DNA of 40,348 bases from Ciona intestinalis (Eukaryota; Chordata; Ascidiacea; Phlebobranchia; Cionidae). Positions 9,701 to 19,194 of this stretch are shown piece after piece. The notes under the pieces were generated by a model that was given only the letters and a program-made list of their open reading frames with translations, had not been told where the DNA came from and ran no database searches. The stretch lies in NCBI RefSeq assembly GCF_000224145.3, contig NW_004191438.1, forward strand, positions 1-40,348, written 5' to 3'. Position 1 is the first letter of the stretch, and each line of letters opens with the position of its first letter. The position numbers and the translations under genes are program-made.

Positions 9701-12700
9701 ATCATATGTTTATAATCGCACTTTTACACCTAAAACTTTCCCATTGTACATACAAACAAGCAAAAATCAATAAGTTTGCTACTATTAAGTACCAGAATAT
9801 ATTTCATTCAACACAATAATTGATGAGGTTGCTATTGTTTGACAAGCTGACAACTATAGATTTATCAGTATTTTAACAATGTCACACCAGGACCAGAGCT
9901 TAGATTTTCTTAAAAACAAAAAAAAAGTCAAAATAAATAGAGATTATGCATACACGTTAGTTTAACTTAAAATATCATAAACAAGTTAAAAACAATAGTC
10001 ACCCAGGGACCAGTTAGATTATTATTTTATGGTCATTTCCGGTTCACTTTTTAAACAATTTAATTTACCTCAATTTAAGATTAATCTTTTTATCTTAAAT
10101 TTAATCACGACTAGCTTTGTCTAATCTACAATTGCTCCAGTTTGAAGATTATATTTGCAGAAATATAAAAAAGTGTATAGAATGAAATTACAATATGCAT
10201 TTTAATTCTAGCATATCAAAACCTTACCTAACGATGTTTACTAGTGGAACCAGCATTAGTAAATAGCGTAATTTTGTAAAGATCAATTCTGACATTAATT
10301 CACATGTATTGTGAAGAGGGTCGTAAATAACTTAATGACAAATAAACAAAGTGTTAATCCACATTAAGCCATTAAGTCCACTGATACAATAATGGTTAAT
10401 ACAAGTTACAAATGCTGGACCTGGAACGCTATATATATATGTATAGCCTATGTATTGTTGTGTAGCCTACTAAATTTAATGCTTTATTAATTTGTGCTGC
10501 CTAATTTGAGCGACAAATTTTTCTGCTGTGTTTACAGAAACCACTTTTTAACAAATCTTAAAACAGGTTAAAAACAAGATTTATTTGAACTTTTTGTAAA
10601 AAAAGTTAGTGTCAAAAAATAAGATTTTTAAAACAAAGTACCACTACAAAGTCTACAACGCATATTATATTACATTATGTAGAACCCAAAATGACATTTA
10701 TAATTTAAGGTATGACCAAAATTTATGTATTTTTATTGATAATGCATTAACAATACTATGGTTGACTTTTTGAACCTAGTTTGTTATGCTTAAATTGGCA
10801 CAAATGACAGTTCTATAAAAGTGAAATACTGCTTAAATTGGCTAGGTTCAGTTCTATAAAAATGATATAATTGGCTTGATTGAAAGTTTTATAAAAGTGA
10901 AATACTGTTCAAATTGACTTAAGTGACAGTTCTGTAAGGGTGAAATATAGTCTTCAGGGCTGGGTGTTTGTTAAAGAGTAATTTGTTATATTAGAAGCCA
11001 TGGTTAAGTGCATGATAATGCTGGTTGTCAGGCACGCCTTTTGTTAGGTATGTAACACAAAACAGACCGCTGTAAAGAATTGCTGCAAAACCATTTTTAC
11101 ATTGAAACTGCTTTTAATAACAAGCTTTTAAGAAATATTAAAACTGCTGAATTTTTACATTAATACTGCTGAATAATAAGCCCATAAGAAAATTTGTTAT
11201 AATTCTGCAACGACAATTTAGAAGCAATCTAGTTTCATTTATTAAAGTATATAAATGAAACCAAACTTTAATTAAACTCTTGTTTTACGGAAACAGACAT
11301 ATTTAATTTAACATAACTTTAAAACAGATAACCCCAAAACCAATGGATTTGATAATCTGTTTACATAATGAATGAATGAAACTTGCTTTATTCTCACGTG
11401 GTCAGAAAACAACAGTCGTTATAACACAGTGGTGTTTTTTCATACATCTCCTGCCAGCTTTGAGTTACCACGAATGTTTTTTTTTGTATTTTTATATTTG
11501 TTTCTACGTATAGCTGATAATTATTAACAACAGTTGATTTAATTTGTCAACAAAAAAAAAAAAAAATAAAAAACAGTTAAAAATATGAATTCAGATTTAT
11601 GTAACTGGCCTTTCAAAACACAAACTCACTTTGAATAACTTTGTGCTTGCTTTGTAGATGCCGTAACAATCCTTCCTTGTGTACTTTAAATATCCAAGGG
11701 TTTATACAAAGTCCCATGTTACCATCTTCACCATCTGAGTTGTGTCTGTGATATTGCCCGTCAACGTACATGCTACCTGTTCTACGGAGGCGTATCCTAA
11801 AAAAAGTTTAATTTAATTTATTTAATTGTACATGTTGTTTGTATTTATAACATAATAACATTAAGGGTTCCTAGGAGGATATGTCAGCCCTGGTTTCGAA
11901 AAATGAATAAATAAATGAAATTTATTTTGTCTCATTAGCCACGATAACGAAGATTGGTAAAGTAAACAAGAGTGAAAATACGAGTATTAACAGTACAACA
12001 ACAGTTGTTAAAACGCAATTATCGATAAAACAGAAAAATAAACAACGTTTGGGTAAAAGAAACGTTACACTCTAAATGGATGACAACATATGTTTTAGCA
12101 CCAAAGTTTTAAGGGTAAAATAGTTGGATCTGTACAAACAAATACAGCCAAAGTGTATAGGAATTACATAATAGTCTACATTATCCTTATTAACCAATGA
12201 AGTTCCCTATGTTAACAACTAAGTGCAAATAACTGCATTTTAGCATTGCACCACCAAAATATTAAAAACATTACAATTTTGTTGTTTGCAGAACCTATAC
12301 AGTGTCACAGCCAGGAAATTGATCTCCCAATCAAGATTTTCCAGACTCATATTACCGATACAAAACCTAGCTGAACTGTCTCTAATGTAACCTTTTATTT
12401 TGCCCCCAGATAGTATTACATTAAAAGAAAAAACAAGTAGTTTAACAACAGTTCCCTAGGTTTATATGAATTATAACAGCATATTAACGACTACATCAGG
12501 TTAAAATATATTGTTTCGAAAATTCTAAGGAAAAAAGGTAAAATCATTTTTACTGACAAACTGCTTTTTAGTTTACATGGTGGTTTTAATAAAAAAAGAT
12601 TTAACATATGTTTTCCCATAATAGTGTAGTATAGAGCATTAGTACATTAATGTTTTCAAATTGATGTAATGGAATTTATTGATCCATTTTAATGAAGAAT

Positions 12701-15700
12701 ATAAGTGTTTTAATGGAGTAATTCACTATTAGATTGCTGATTTTCTGCATTAAACAAAGAATTGATTAGTTAGTTTGGTAATACACATTAGGTAGGCGGG
12801 TAGTCCTTCTTCGGAAAAGAAACTAATACTACCACTTCACTACAATCTACAGCAATCTTACATACATAGGCATACGGTGATGGGTGCATGAGGTGGCATA
12901 ACACCCATAAAACAGGGGGAACATTATGTTTTTGCCGCTGTAAAATGCCCAAACAAACAAGCACAGCGAAAGTATATTCACCACATTAATTAATGAGGTT
13001 CATTTATTTACCGAATAGGAGTGCAACTGTATTTCAACAATGTCACTCCAGATTTTGTTAAAAATAATAAAAAAAATATTACACTTATGCTTTACAACCA
13101 GGATCTCCGGTTTCAAGATGTATACCTGACCATTTAACCACTGCTGGCATACTTAACAGCTAGGTGTAACATTGCCAAAATCTAGCAGTTATATAGATTG
13201 TCTGTAAGTATAACGTGTATGATATTGGTAACCAGCGCCCAGCGGCGGATCTAGAGGGGGTATTTTAGTGTTAGAACACTTCTCTCAGAAAATTTATACA
13301 TATTTTCGTAACGTTTTTGGTTAAAATATATATTTAGCCTCATAAAAAATTCTAGTAAAAACGGGCTGGAAAGATGTTATTTATATTTTATTTTATGACA
13401 CACTACAATATGCATCTTTCTAGAAAGCCTATATTCAGATAAACAAACAATATTGCTGCTGAGCAAACAATGCGTCGCTTAGCCTGGTAAAAGGTTTGTT
13501 ACAAAATGGTAGTCATTCACACGTGGACTGTGTCATATTAGCAATTGTTTAACCTGTTAATTAATTACGATATATTAGCAATTTACACGCGTATTATTTG
13601 AATCATAATACCGAATGCTTGACCTGTCAATTAATTAGACATAGTAGCAATTTATCGATTATTTTTTTCATAATAACGATTGTCCCTTTGATTATTAAGC
13701 CTGNNNNNNNNNNNNNNNNNNNNNNNNNNNNNNNNNNNNNNNNNNNNNNNNNNCCCTTGGATTATCAAGCCTGCAGGTGCTAGAAAACATGTTGGACATT
13801 TGCTCATTTACGTTTGCGATGTATGCCCCGCCAAGTATGTCCCACTGCTGTGGTAAAGTGGTTAGGCCACCTGCCTGTTACCAATAGGTAATAGGTGTCC
13901 TTGTGCAAGACACCTAACGACAATTGCTCCAAACCAGTGGTCACTAATGGGTTGTCCAAATTATCAGCCAAGTAAAGCATGTCCTTTCTACAATGATACT
14001 TCGCACGAGCGTGAACACAAAAATGTGCTTTATTTATTTTAGTTAAGTTAACAAAAAATATCATTAAATAACAAAAACTGGGGTGGCTAGGCCTACCTTA
14101 TACTTTTAGAGTAGCGCTACCACCCCAGCAGGGTTATGACGCCCATGTATAGCCTGTATATAAAAAATCTTTATCAAAACTCTTGTTGGAAGAAAAGAAA
14201 AATATGACTGGCATATAATCATAGTGGCATAGGCTATAATATAGTAATTTATAAAAATAATAGGACAAGTTATTTGGTTTAAATACCTTTTGCAATGACT
14301 GTGTACATGAGATTGTTTCGTTGGAATGGCAGTTGCTGATTCATCCTTAATAAAAAAAAAATTGAATTAATTTTACAAAAAAATAACCATTTTCAATCTC
14401 AATGTAATAAAATTTTCACTAGTAAATATTTATGACATCAGAATCTTTCGATTATATAAATTATTATTTAAATTATGTTAGATAAACACTAAATCTATAA
14501 GAAAAAGCACAGTCATTTTTCAACAGTAGTTTTGTTTACATTAATTTACCCTTTATAATGACATGAGTAAGAACACATAAATAAACTCTTTTGTCCACCC
14601 TTAATTAGGTAGGTGTTGATGAAATATTACCATAATTGAATGTAATATACCACCAATATTTGATCCTTATTTGTGGGTGATTCATAAGGCTGTATCTTAA
14701 CGTAGTGACTTCCTACGTCAGCAGTTATGGAAATTTTCATTGTGCCGATGAAATGACGTTTAAGCACACAATGGCACCTGGATAATTTTCGTATCCAAAT
14801 ACAAAGCTCTAGCTAGTAAACAACACCACATACCAGTATACCACACACCAGTTTTGCCTTGGGCATTTTAAACATACATATCTTTAATCAATACCTTCGT
14901 AAACATCAATGGTCTAAATCAATATGTATACGTTACCATTTAAATTGGCAGAAAAACAAACATTTCGCCGATATGATATGAATTATGTTTTCGAAAAACA
15001 CCAAAGATTCTACAGAACCTTGTGTTATTTAGATCTAAGCATGTTTACAGCAGAGATAAACGGAGTTTAAATATTAACTTGGCCTTGAGGTTTATATCAT
15101 TAACTGCCAATAAAACATGGAATGCAATTGTACAGGCAGTAGGCACATGCGCAGTTCACAAAACAAGGATCAATAGATGTATATGCCGATATATAATAGA
15201 CTGCATTGCTATTTGCTATTTCTGGACACAACATGGTTGTAAGACATAGAATAACAATGTTGTTAAACTTAATGGCATATATTATACTTGTTATATATTA
15301 TAGCCTACACTATACATTTTAAGTAAATTGGTTTTACTATAATTTTTAAAAATTGCTTGCGCTATCAGCGGCACATATTATGTGCATTTTTTTTATTTTA
15401 TATTTTATTTTTAATGTTAATTGATATTATAAATTAGAAATTAATAAACACAAAACTGCAAAGCAAGACATATTTTGACTTGTGCTTTTTACTTTATATT
15501 AGTGCAATTTTTTAAAATATTAATGTTAAATTATTTTTTAAAATTATAAAACAAATGCAGAACTGAAAAACTGCAAAAAAGACTCACTTCTTCACTACTG
15601 TCTGACACAGGAGATTCCGTTGATGACGATTCAATATCATCTTCAACTGTTTCGGGTTTGTAAGGAAAAGCTGTCAACGCAACAGATCCATCATTTGTTT

Positions 15701-16976
15701 CCTCAATCATAACATTAACTACACCTGAAAAAAGTTCAGCTAGTTATATTCTGTTATTTTTGCTAATGTATTGAAGTCAACTGGTTATATTCTGTTACTT
15801 CTGCTACTAGGCACACCGCACATGACACCTATGGTTCGTAAATCCTGATTGTAAGTTTTACAGTGTTTTGTTTGGTGATTCTTCTCCAATTTAATAATAA
15901 ATCTTTAGGATAAATATGCGCACATAATTGTACATTATGAAATATACCACAACTAATTGAAAATAATCTTTTAGAGGCTTAAGTTTCAACTTGTTTAAAG
16001 AACATAATGTAATTTTGACATCATTAGGAAATAAAACCTTGGAAATACACTACGTTTTATACCAGATAAGCCCGTAAAAAGATTATTTTCAACTAGTTAT
16101 AGTAGCCTACTTAGTACATAATTTACACACTCGTTTTTTATACTAGATGAGCCACTAAAAGATAATTTTCAACTAGCTATAGTTAATACATAACAATCAT
16201 GTTCACATGTTTAACGCAAAGGTTCATTACTGAATGGGAGAAATGGCACAAGAAGACTTAAAACCACAAAGCAAAACACTTTAAAACTCTGATTCAGGAT
16301 TGACAGACCACAGTCCCATATGAATTAAATGACACTTTTTCTCCTAAATCTTAAATATCAATGAACAGATGTATATATATTTTGTGACTATATTAAGTTG
16401 TGAAATTTCCCCACCTTTAAACTTTGGAGTGAACTGCAGTATATCTGGAGGTAAAGATTTATAAAAGAAGTGCTCCCTGTAGTTAAGAGGTTTGCATACT
16501 GTAGTGTCATTTAAGCACATCATGGTAGCTCTCCCAGCAACCTAAGAATATAGATATTATATATTGGATTTTTTTTTATAAAAAATGACTTGAAAATATA
16601 TGGCCTGAAAAAGCCTTTCGATTATATGCTTGTGGTGAATAAATGATTCCATTTAAAGATTTAAATGTACAGTTTCTAGTTAACATTCTTTCTGTAGTAA
16701 ATCCCTGATTAAAGGGTCAAATGAGAATATCGTAGACAAGCTTAATAGTAACCCAGTCCCCAAGACATGCGAAAGTAAAAAATACACCTTGTGTAAAAAT
16801 TGTTATGAAGTAAAAAAAAACAAAAACATGAACTATAGTTTCTAATACATGAAAGGGGACATGCTAAACTACAATACCTATACCTGGTGTAAAAATGGTT
16901 CCAAAGTAACGCCATTTTCACAAAGATGCTCGTCACTGATGTGCAATTTAGGTGGCTGATCTGTCATAATCAACAT
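6718..16976 (-). CDS. IP6K: Inositol hexakisphosphate kinase (IP6K), 7 exons
   Basis: Exons in transcript order: 16976-16884, 16541-16415, 15724-15588, 14345-14287, 11796-11630, 9415-9240, 7224-6718. Total 1,266 nt and 421 aa (vertebrate IP6Ks are about 410-440), all phases consistent. IP6K adds a diphosphate at the 5 position of InsP6 to make 5-InsP7. The N-terminus carries LEPFLHQVAG and TVCKPL like vertebrate IP6K. The inositol-kinase signature PCVLDLKMG is at 209-217. FLCRDKYFGR follows near the start of the last exon. YRFYSSSLL is at about 317-325, and VRMIDF with metal-binding Asp377 is near 373-378. The end reads HDGPDHGYIFGLTNLI. Residues 90-160 are an acidic/serine-rich linker, variable in this family. 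One gene here probably stands for vertebrate IP6K1-3. The start is the first ATG of exon 1; a second in-frame ATG lies three codons on. Confidence 0.95.
7626..8030. repeat. Two diverged tandem copies, unit about 190-230 bp
   Basis: AACACATGTTATGGTAAATGTAATA near 7646-7670 recurs as TACACATGTTATTGTAAATGTAATA ending at 7859. GTGTCACCACG recurs in the second half, as do TATTGTAGTG/TAGTATAGTGTA and GAGGTCAATA-GACA. The offset grows from 189 to 228 bp through indels. Confidence 0.7.
8663..8840. repeat. Perfect 89-bp tandem duplication
   Basis: Copy 1 (8663-8751) and copy 2 (8752-8840) read identically by eye, from AAATATGACTTATTAAAGCC to CTTAGGTTGAGCA. It is intronic and non-coding. Perfect identity implies a very recent duplication, an allelic artefact of assembly, or both. 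Confidence 0.9.
9046..9190 (-). mobile_element. Foldback element family A, truncated
   Basis: Shares TTTTAAACAATTAACAAC, GAATGTTCTTTGTTTACTA and the end CTCCCATCCTACTATATA. One terminal repeat is missing. It lies about 50 bp downstream of the donor of IP6K exon 6. Confidence 0.65.
9503..9608. mobile_element. Short foldback element (GTGGCGCAGCTAGGGGG ends)
   Basis: The left end ATAAGCAGTGGCGCAGCTAG is the near complement of the right end CTGGCTGCGCCATTGCTTAT. The intervening 65 bp is poly-C/A/T rich. It looks like a miniature inverted-repeat element. Confidence 0.65.
9618..9915 (+). repeat. Repeat family C copy
   Basis: Shares ATTTCATTCAACACAATAATTGATGAGGTT and AACAATGTCACACCAG-type blocks (key parts: CA-ACACA-TAAT-GA-GAGGTT) with copies at 12880-13075, 22926-22980 and 35205-35325. 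Old and diverged; class unknown. Confidence 0.4.
10788..10949. repeat. Minisatellite, about four units of 38-43 bp
   Basis: The unit has the form GCTTAAATTGGC-ACAGTTCTATAAAAGTGAAATACT. Copies lie near 10788-10830, 10831-10869, 10870-10907 and 10908-10949, with substitutions and small deletions between them. Confidence 0.75.
11369..11530 (-). mobile_element. SINE tail half, reversed (IP6K intron 5)
   Basis: AATGAATGAATGAAACTTGC, AACAACAGTCGTTATAACAC, TCATACATCTCCTGCCAGCT and a degraded GAGTTACCACG. It ends about 100 bp from IP6K exon 5. Confidence 0.65.
12880..13075 (+). repeat. Repeat family C copy
   Basis: TATTCACCACATTAATTAAT, GAGGTTCATTTATTT, TTCAACAATGTCACTCCAGA and TTTTGTTAAAAATAAT match the copy at 35205-35325 in order. 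Confidence 0.5.
13535..13773. repeat. Diverged tandem repeat (unit about 70 bp) spanning a gap
   Basis: CCTGTTAATTAATTA and CCTGTCAATTAATTA are 70 bp apart, TAGCAATTTA repeats at the same spacing, and CATAATACCGAATG / CATAATAACGATTG follow. The gap is flanked by CCCTTTGATTATTAAGCCTG on the left and CCCTTGGATTATCAAGCCTG on the right, so the repeat continues into it. Confidence 0.65.
13704..13753. other. Assembly gap, 50 N
   Basis: A run of exactly 50 N, which is likely a placeholder rather than a measured length. It lies in IP6K intron 4 and does not touch an exon. Confidence 0.99.
13840..14045 (+). mobile_element. SINE copy with partial tRNA-like head (IP6K intron 4)
   Basis: Box A-like GTAAAGTGGTTAGGCC, then GTCCTTGTGCAAGACACCTA, ACGACAATTGCTCCAAACCA and GTGGTCACTAATGGGTTGTC. 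The box B region is degraded (ACCAATAGGTAATAGG). Confidence 0.75.
14077..14137. repeat. Short inverted repeat CTGGGGTGGCTAGGC
   Basis: CTGGGGTGGCTAGGCCTACC at the left and GCGCTACCACCCCAGC at the right form a foldback of about 60 bp, probably a family E relative. Confidence 0.4.
14346..15587. other. IP6K intron 3 (1.2 kb)
   Basis: AT-rich intronic sequence. No repeat, RNA gene or exon is recognised. Confidence 0.5.
15735..15816. repeat. 41-bp direct duplication (IP6K intron 2)
   Basis: TAGTTATATTCTGTTATTTT-TGCTA is followed 41 bp later by TGGTTATATTCTGTTACTTC-TGCTA, with matching upstream GTTCAG / AGTCAA. It lies about 10 bp upstream of IP6K exon 3 on the - strand. Confidence 0.6.
16052..16194. 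repeat. Diverged 80-bp tandem duplication (IP6K intron 2)
   Basis: TTTTATACCAGATAAGCCC and ATTTTCAACTAGTTATAG recur 80 bp later as TTTTATACTAGATGAGCCA and ATTTTCAACTAGCTATAG. Confidence 0.7.
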
Positions 16977-17462
16977 GTCGCTAGTAACAGAACTTAGATA
17001 CAACAACTGTGAAACTAAACACAAATCTTAACAAAATCCTTTAGAAAAAAGCAAAGTTGAGATGCATAAATTAAGAAATCATTTTTCCAGTCATGGCTAT
17101 AGTTTTATACCCCAAGGCCATTTACTAAATAAAATAGACACTCGTATTGAAAGACCGGACAGAATGTTTGCTACCGTGCTGAAATAACATTAGTCTGTAG
17201 TAAGCTGTTTGTATATATACAATATCGTTATGCGCGTAGTGCTATGCGTATATTGTTGCGTAGGTCCGCTTATGTATACACTTACATAAGAAATGAATAA
17301 CAACGTCATATGCTCGTCACACAACATTTTTATCTCCTGACCGCCCTAAAAAGAGCAACGATGCATTACTTTAGCGCCCCGCAACTAAAACGACCAGACC
17401 ATACACTGTCTACAGCTGACTGAGGAAAAATTTGCTGTTGGCTATGGTTAACCTTTGTAAGG

Positions 17463-17488
17463 TGACGTCAGAGTGTTTGGTCACGTGA
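17463..17488. promoter_or_regulatory. CRE-like TGACGTCA and E-box-like TCACGTGA pair
   Basis: TGACGTCA at 17463-17470 and TCACGTGA at 17481-17488, both perfect 8-bp palindromes, about 490-510 bases upstream of the IP6K start codon. These match classic CREB/ATF and MITF/TFE/USF sites. Use here is inference. Confidence 0.4.
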
Positions 17489-18686
17489 GCAGGGAGTTGC
17501 GAAATTTGGATTTGCTTCAGAAAGAAAGGGAATTTTTGAACATTTAAACAGAGATGCATTGGTCTGAACCCTGATTTTAACGACAAATAAATTCCTGTAG
17601 TTAATAAATCTGAGCCCAAGACAACTTGAACGTATAATTTTCGGCCAATATTACTGTTTTAGTAATTTTTTTGACAGGTCGAAATAATGTAACAGTAGGT
17701 ATAGGAGAATGCCAACGTCAAAATGCAATTTGTGCAGGCAACGCATACAAGTACATAAGCAAATCAACGCGGTATTTACAAGATAAAAATGGCGAAAATC
17801 GCCAACATATATTATAATTTGTGTATGTAAAATGGAGTTATGTTCATTCATTTTAAATGCGACCCCACATACCATTATTTTATTTGCATACACAGCTGCA
17901 ACTACAGTTCTGTTTTGAAGCAAGAGCACAAAACATTACTTTAAAAACTAATTAATCACAAATATAGCTTTCTGACAAGCACTAATTAACTTATAATATA
18001 AACTCACAATACAAAGCTAAGCTAATCTTTGCCACATAAATGCATCTAGGTTCAGAACGTAGCAGTGTCGCGACATATGCCTGTTTGAGTTGCTGAGTTA
18101 TGAGTAAACGCCAACGGCATGTTGTTGTGATTTCCTACTATAGGCCTACCGCACGTGCAAAGTCCCATACGTACAGCGCATGTATGGATGCGTGGAATGG
18201 TACATGGTAACTTCGTGGGCGAGACGTGGTTCAGTTCAAGCACGATTGGAGCCGAAATGATAATACACGTTATGTCTGCCCAGTTTTGACTTCGGTTATT
18301 ACCTGCTGCAATTATAATCCTTTGCAAGCTGTGGCAATTAAAGCATTTGAAATTAAAGAGTAGAAAGCCAAATAATAAAAGGGGTCATGAAAACTAACAA
18401 TTTGTTCTATGTAACTTTGTTCTTTGTAAATTTTATGTAAAATTGTTGTCACTGAGATGAATCCATAAACCCGTTTTATCAATTCAAAATAGTACCGTTT
18501 TTCAGTTACCGTCACTTATATTTGTATCGGTAACATCACTGGTGCTTTTACGTTGAGCGCCTATTTCTCTTACAATGGAAAGTAGGGTACAACATAATTC
18601 TTTAAAAATATTACCCAAGAATCAAGAACGCCATTCTCCGTTGCAAGAGGTAGCCTATATGTGCGCGCTCATGCGAGAAGCACACA

Positions 18687-18694
18687 TGACGTCA
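18687..18694. promoter_or_regulatory. CRE-like TGACGTCA
   Basis: Perfect 8-bp CRE palindrome in a locally GC-richer patch (about 18655-18700), about 500 bases upstream of the 7TM gene start. Function not shown. Confidence 0.3.
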
Positions 18695-18914
18695 CCGGGT
18701 AAAGTATTTAAAAACAAAATATTTTGGATTTGGCCATATGGTATAATTAAGGATTATGTACACCAATTATGTAAAAAATTGGCTTCGGTTTCCGTTTAAT
18801 TTAAACGTGCTGAGGTTTGCGAATAACAAGGGATAATCCATACATATGTTGCTCAATTTGCCAATTGGTGATTTGCGGTATACCTACTAAATATTTATGA
18901 GTTCAAAATTCAGC

Positions 18915-18921
18915 TATATAA
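18915..18921 (+). promoter_or_regulatory. TATA-box candidate of the 7TM gene
   Basis: TATATAA in the context CAGCTATATAAACTTCC, 274 bases before the ATG. If it is used, the 5' leader would be about 240 bases. It contains an acceptor-like TTTCTGTTTCTTTAG ending at 19172, so a leader intron or trans-splicing is possible. Confidence 0.4.
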
Positions 18922-19194
18922 ACTTCCGGCATAAACAAAAATATACAGTACTTTAGATTCCAGATTTGCTGTTACTGGTAGTTATAGCTTTTAATTGTTT
19001 TTTATTTATTTTTTTATTTTTAAATATCTTTGCAAAAAAAATATTTTAAAAGCTTTGGAATTCCTGTAACTTTTCTGATGGAAAAAAGACAGAATTGTAT
19101 TTTATTGCAAGTAAAAGGAATGTTTTTTTTATTTAAAGACATGTGTCGCTTCATTACTTTCTGTTTCTTTAGATAAAAACCAGAAAAAAACGCA

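Larger units (their letters stand above)
9416..11629. other. IP6K intron 5 (2.2 kb)
   Basis: No exon seen. It contains a small foldback (9503-9608), a family C repeat (about 9618-9915), a four-copy minisatellite (10788-10949) and a reversed SINE (11369-11530). Confidence 0.6.
11797..14286. other. IP6K intron 4 (2.5 kb)
   Basis: No exon seen. It holds repeat family C fragments (about 12180-12260 and 12880-13075), a diverged tandem repeat running into an assembly gap (13535-13773), and a forward SINE (13840-14045). The rest is unique-looking AT-rich sequence. Confidence 0.55.
16977..19194. other. Divergent intergenic region, IP6K to 7TM gene (2.2 kb)
   Basis: No convincing exon on either strand. 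The left part should hold the IP6K promoter. An acceptor-like TTAGTTTCACAG on the - strand lies about 37 bases before the IP6K ATG. The right part leads to the 7TM gene. CRE-like and E-box-like palindromes are listed separately. GGCGAAAATCGCC (17791-17803) is a small perfect hairpin of unknown meaning. Confidence 0.45.

Noticed and set aside
10788..10949. CRISPR-like array
   Set aside because: Units are head-to-tail without distinct spacers and the genome is eukaryotic; this is a minisatellite.
13804..14064. An 86-aa open frame on the - strand
   Set aside because: It lies over a SINE copy and shows no family features.
18052..18327. A 91-aa open frame on the - strand in the IP6K-7TM intergenic region
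   Set aside because: No hydrophobic pattern, domain motif or splice partners; length is within chance for this composition.
18575..18799. A 74-aa open frame on the + strand
   Set aside because: No recognisable motif and no matching neighbouring exons; the CRE-like site within it suggests regulatory rather than coding sequence.
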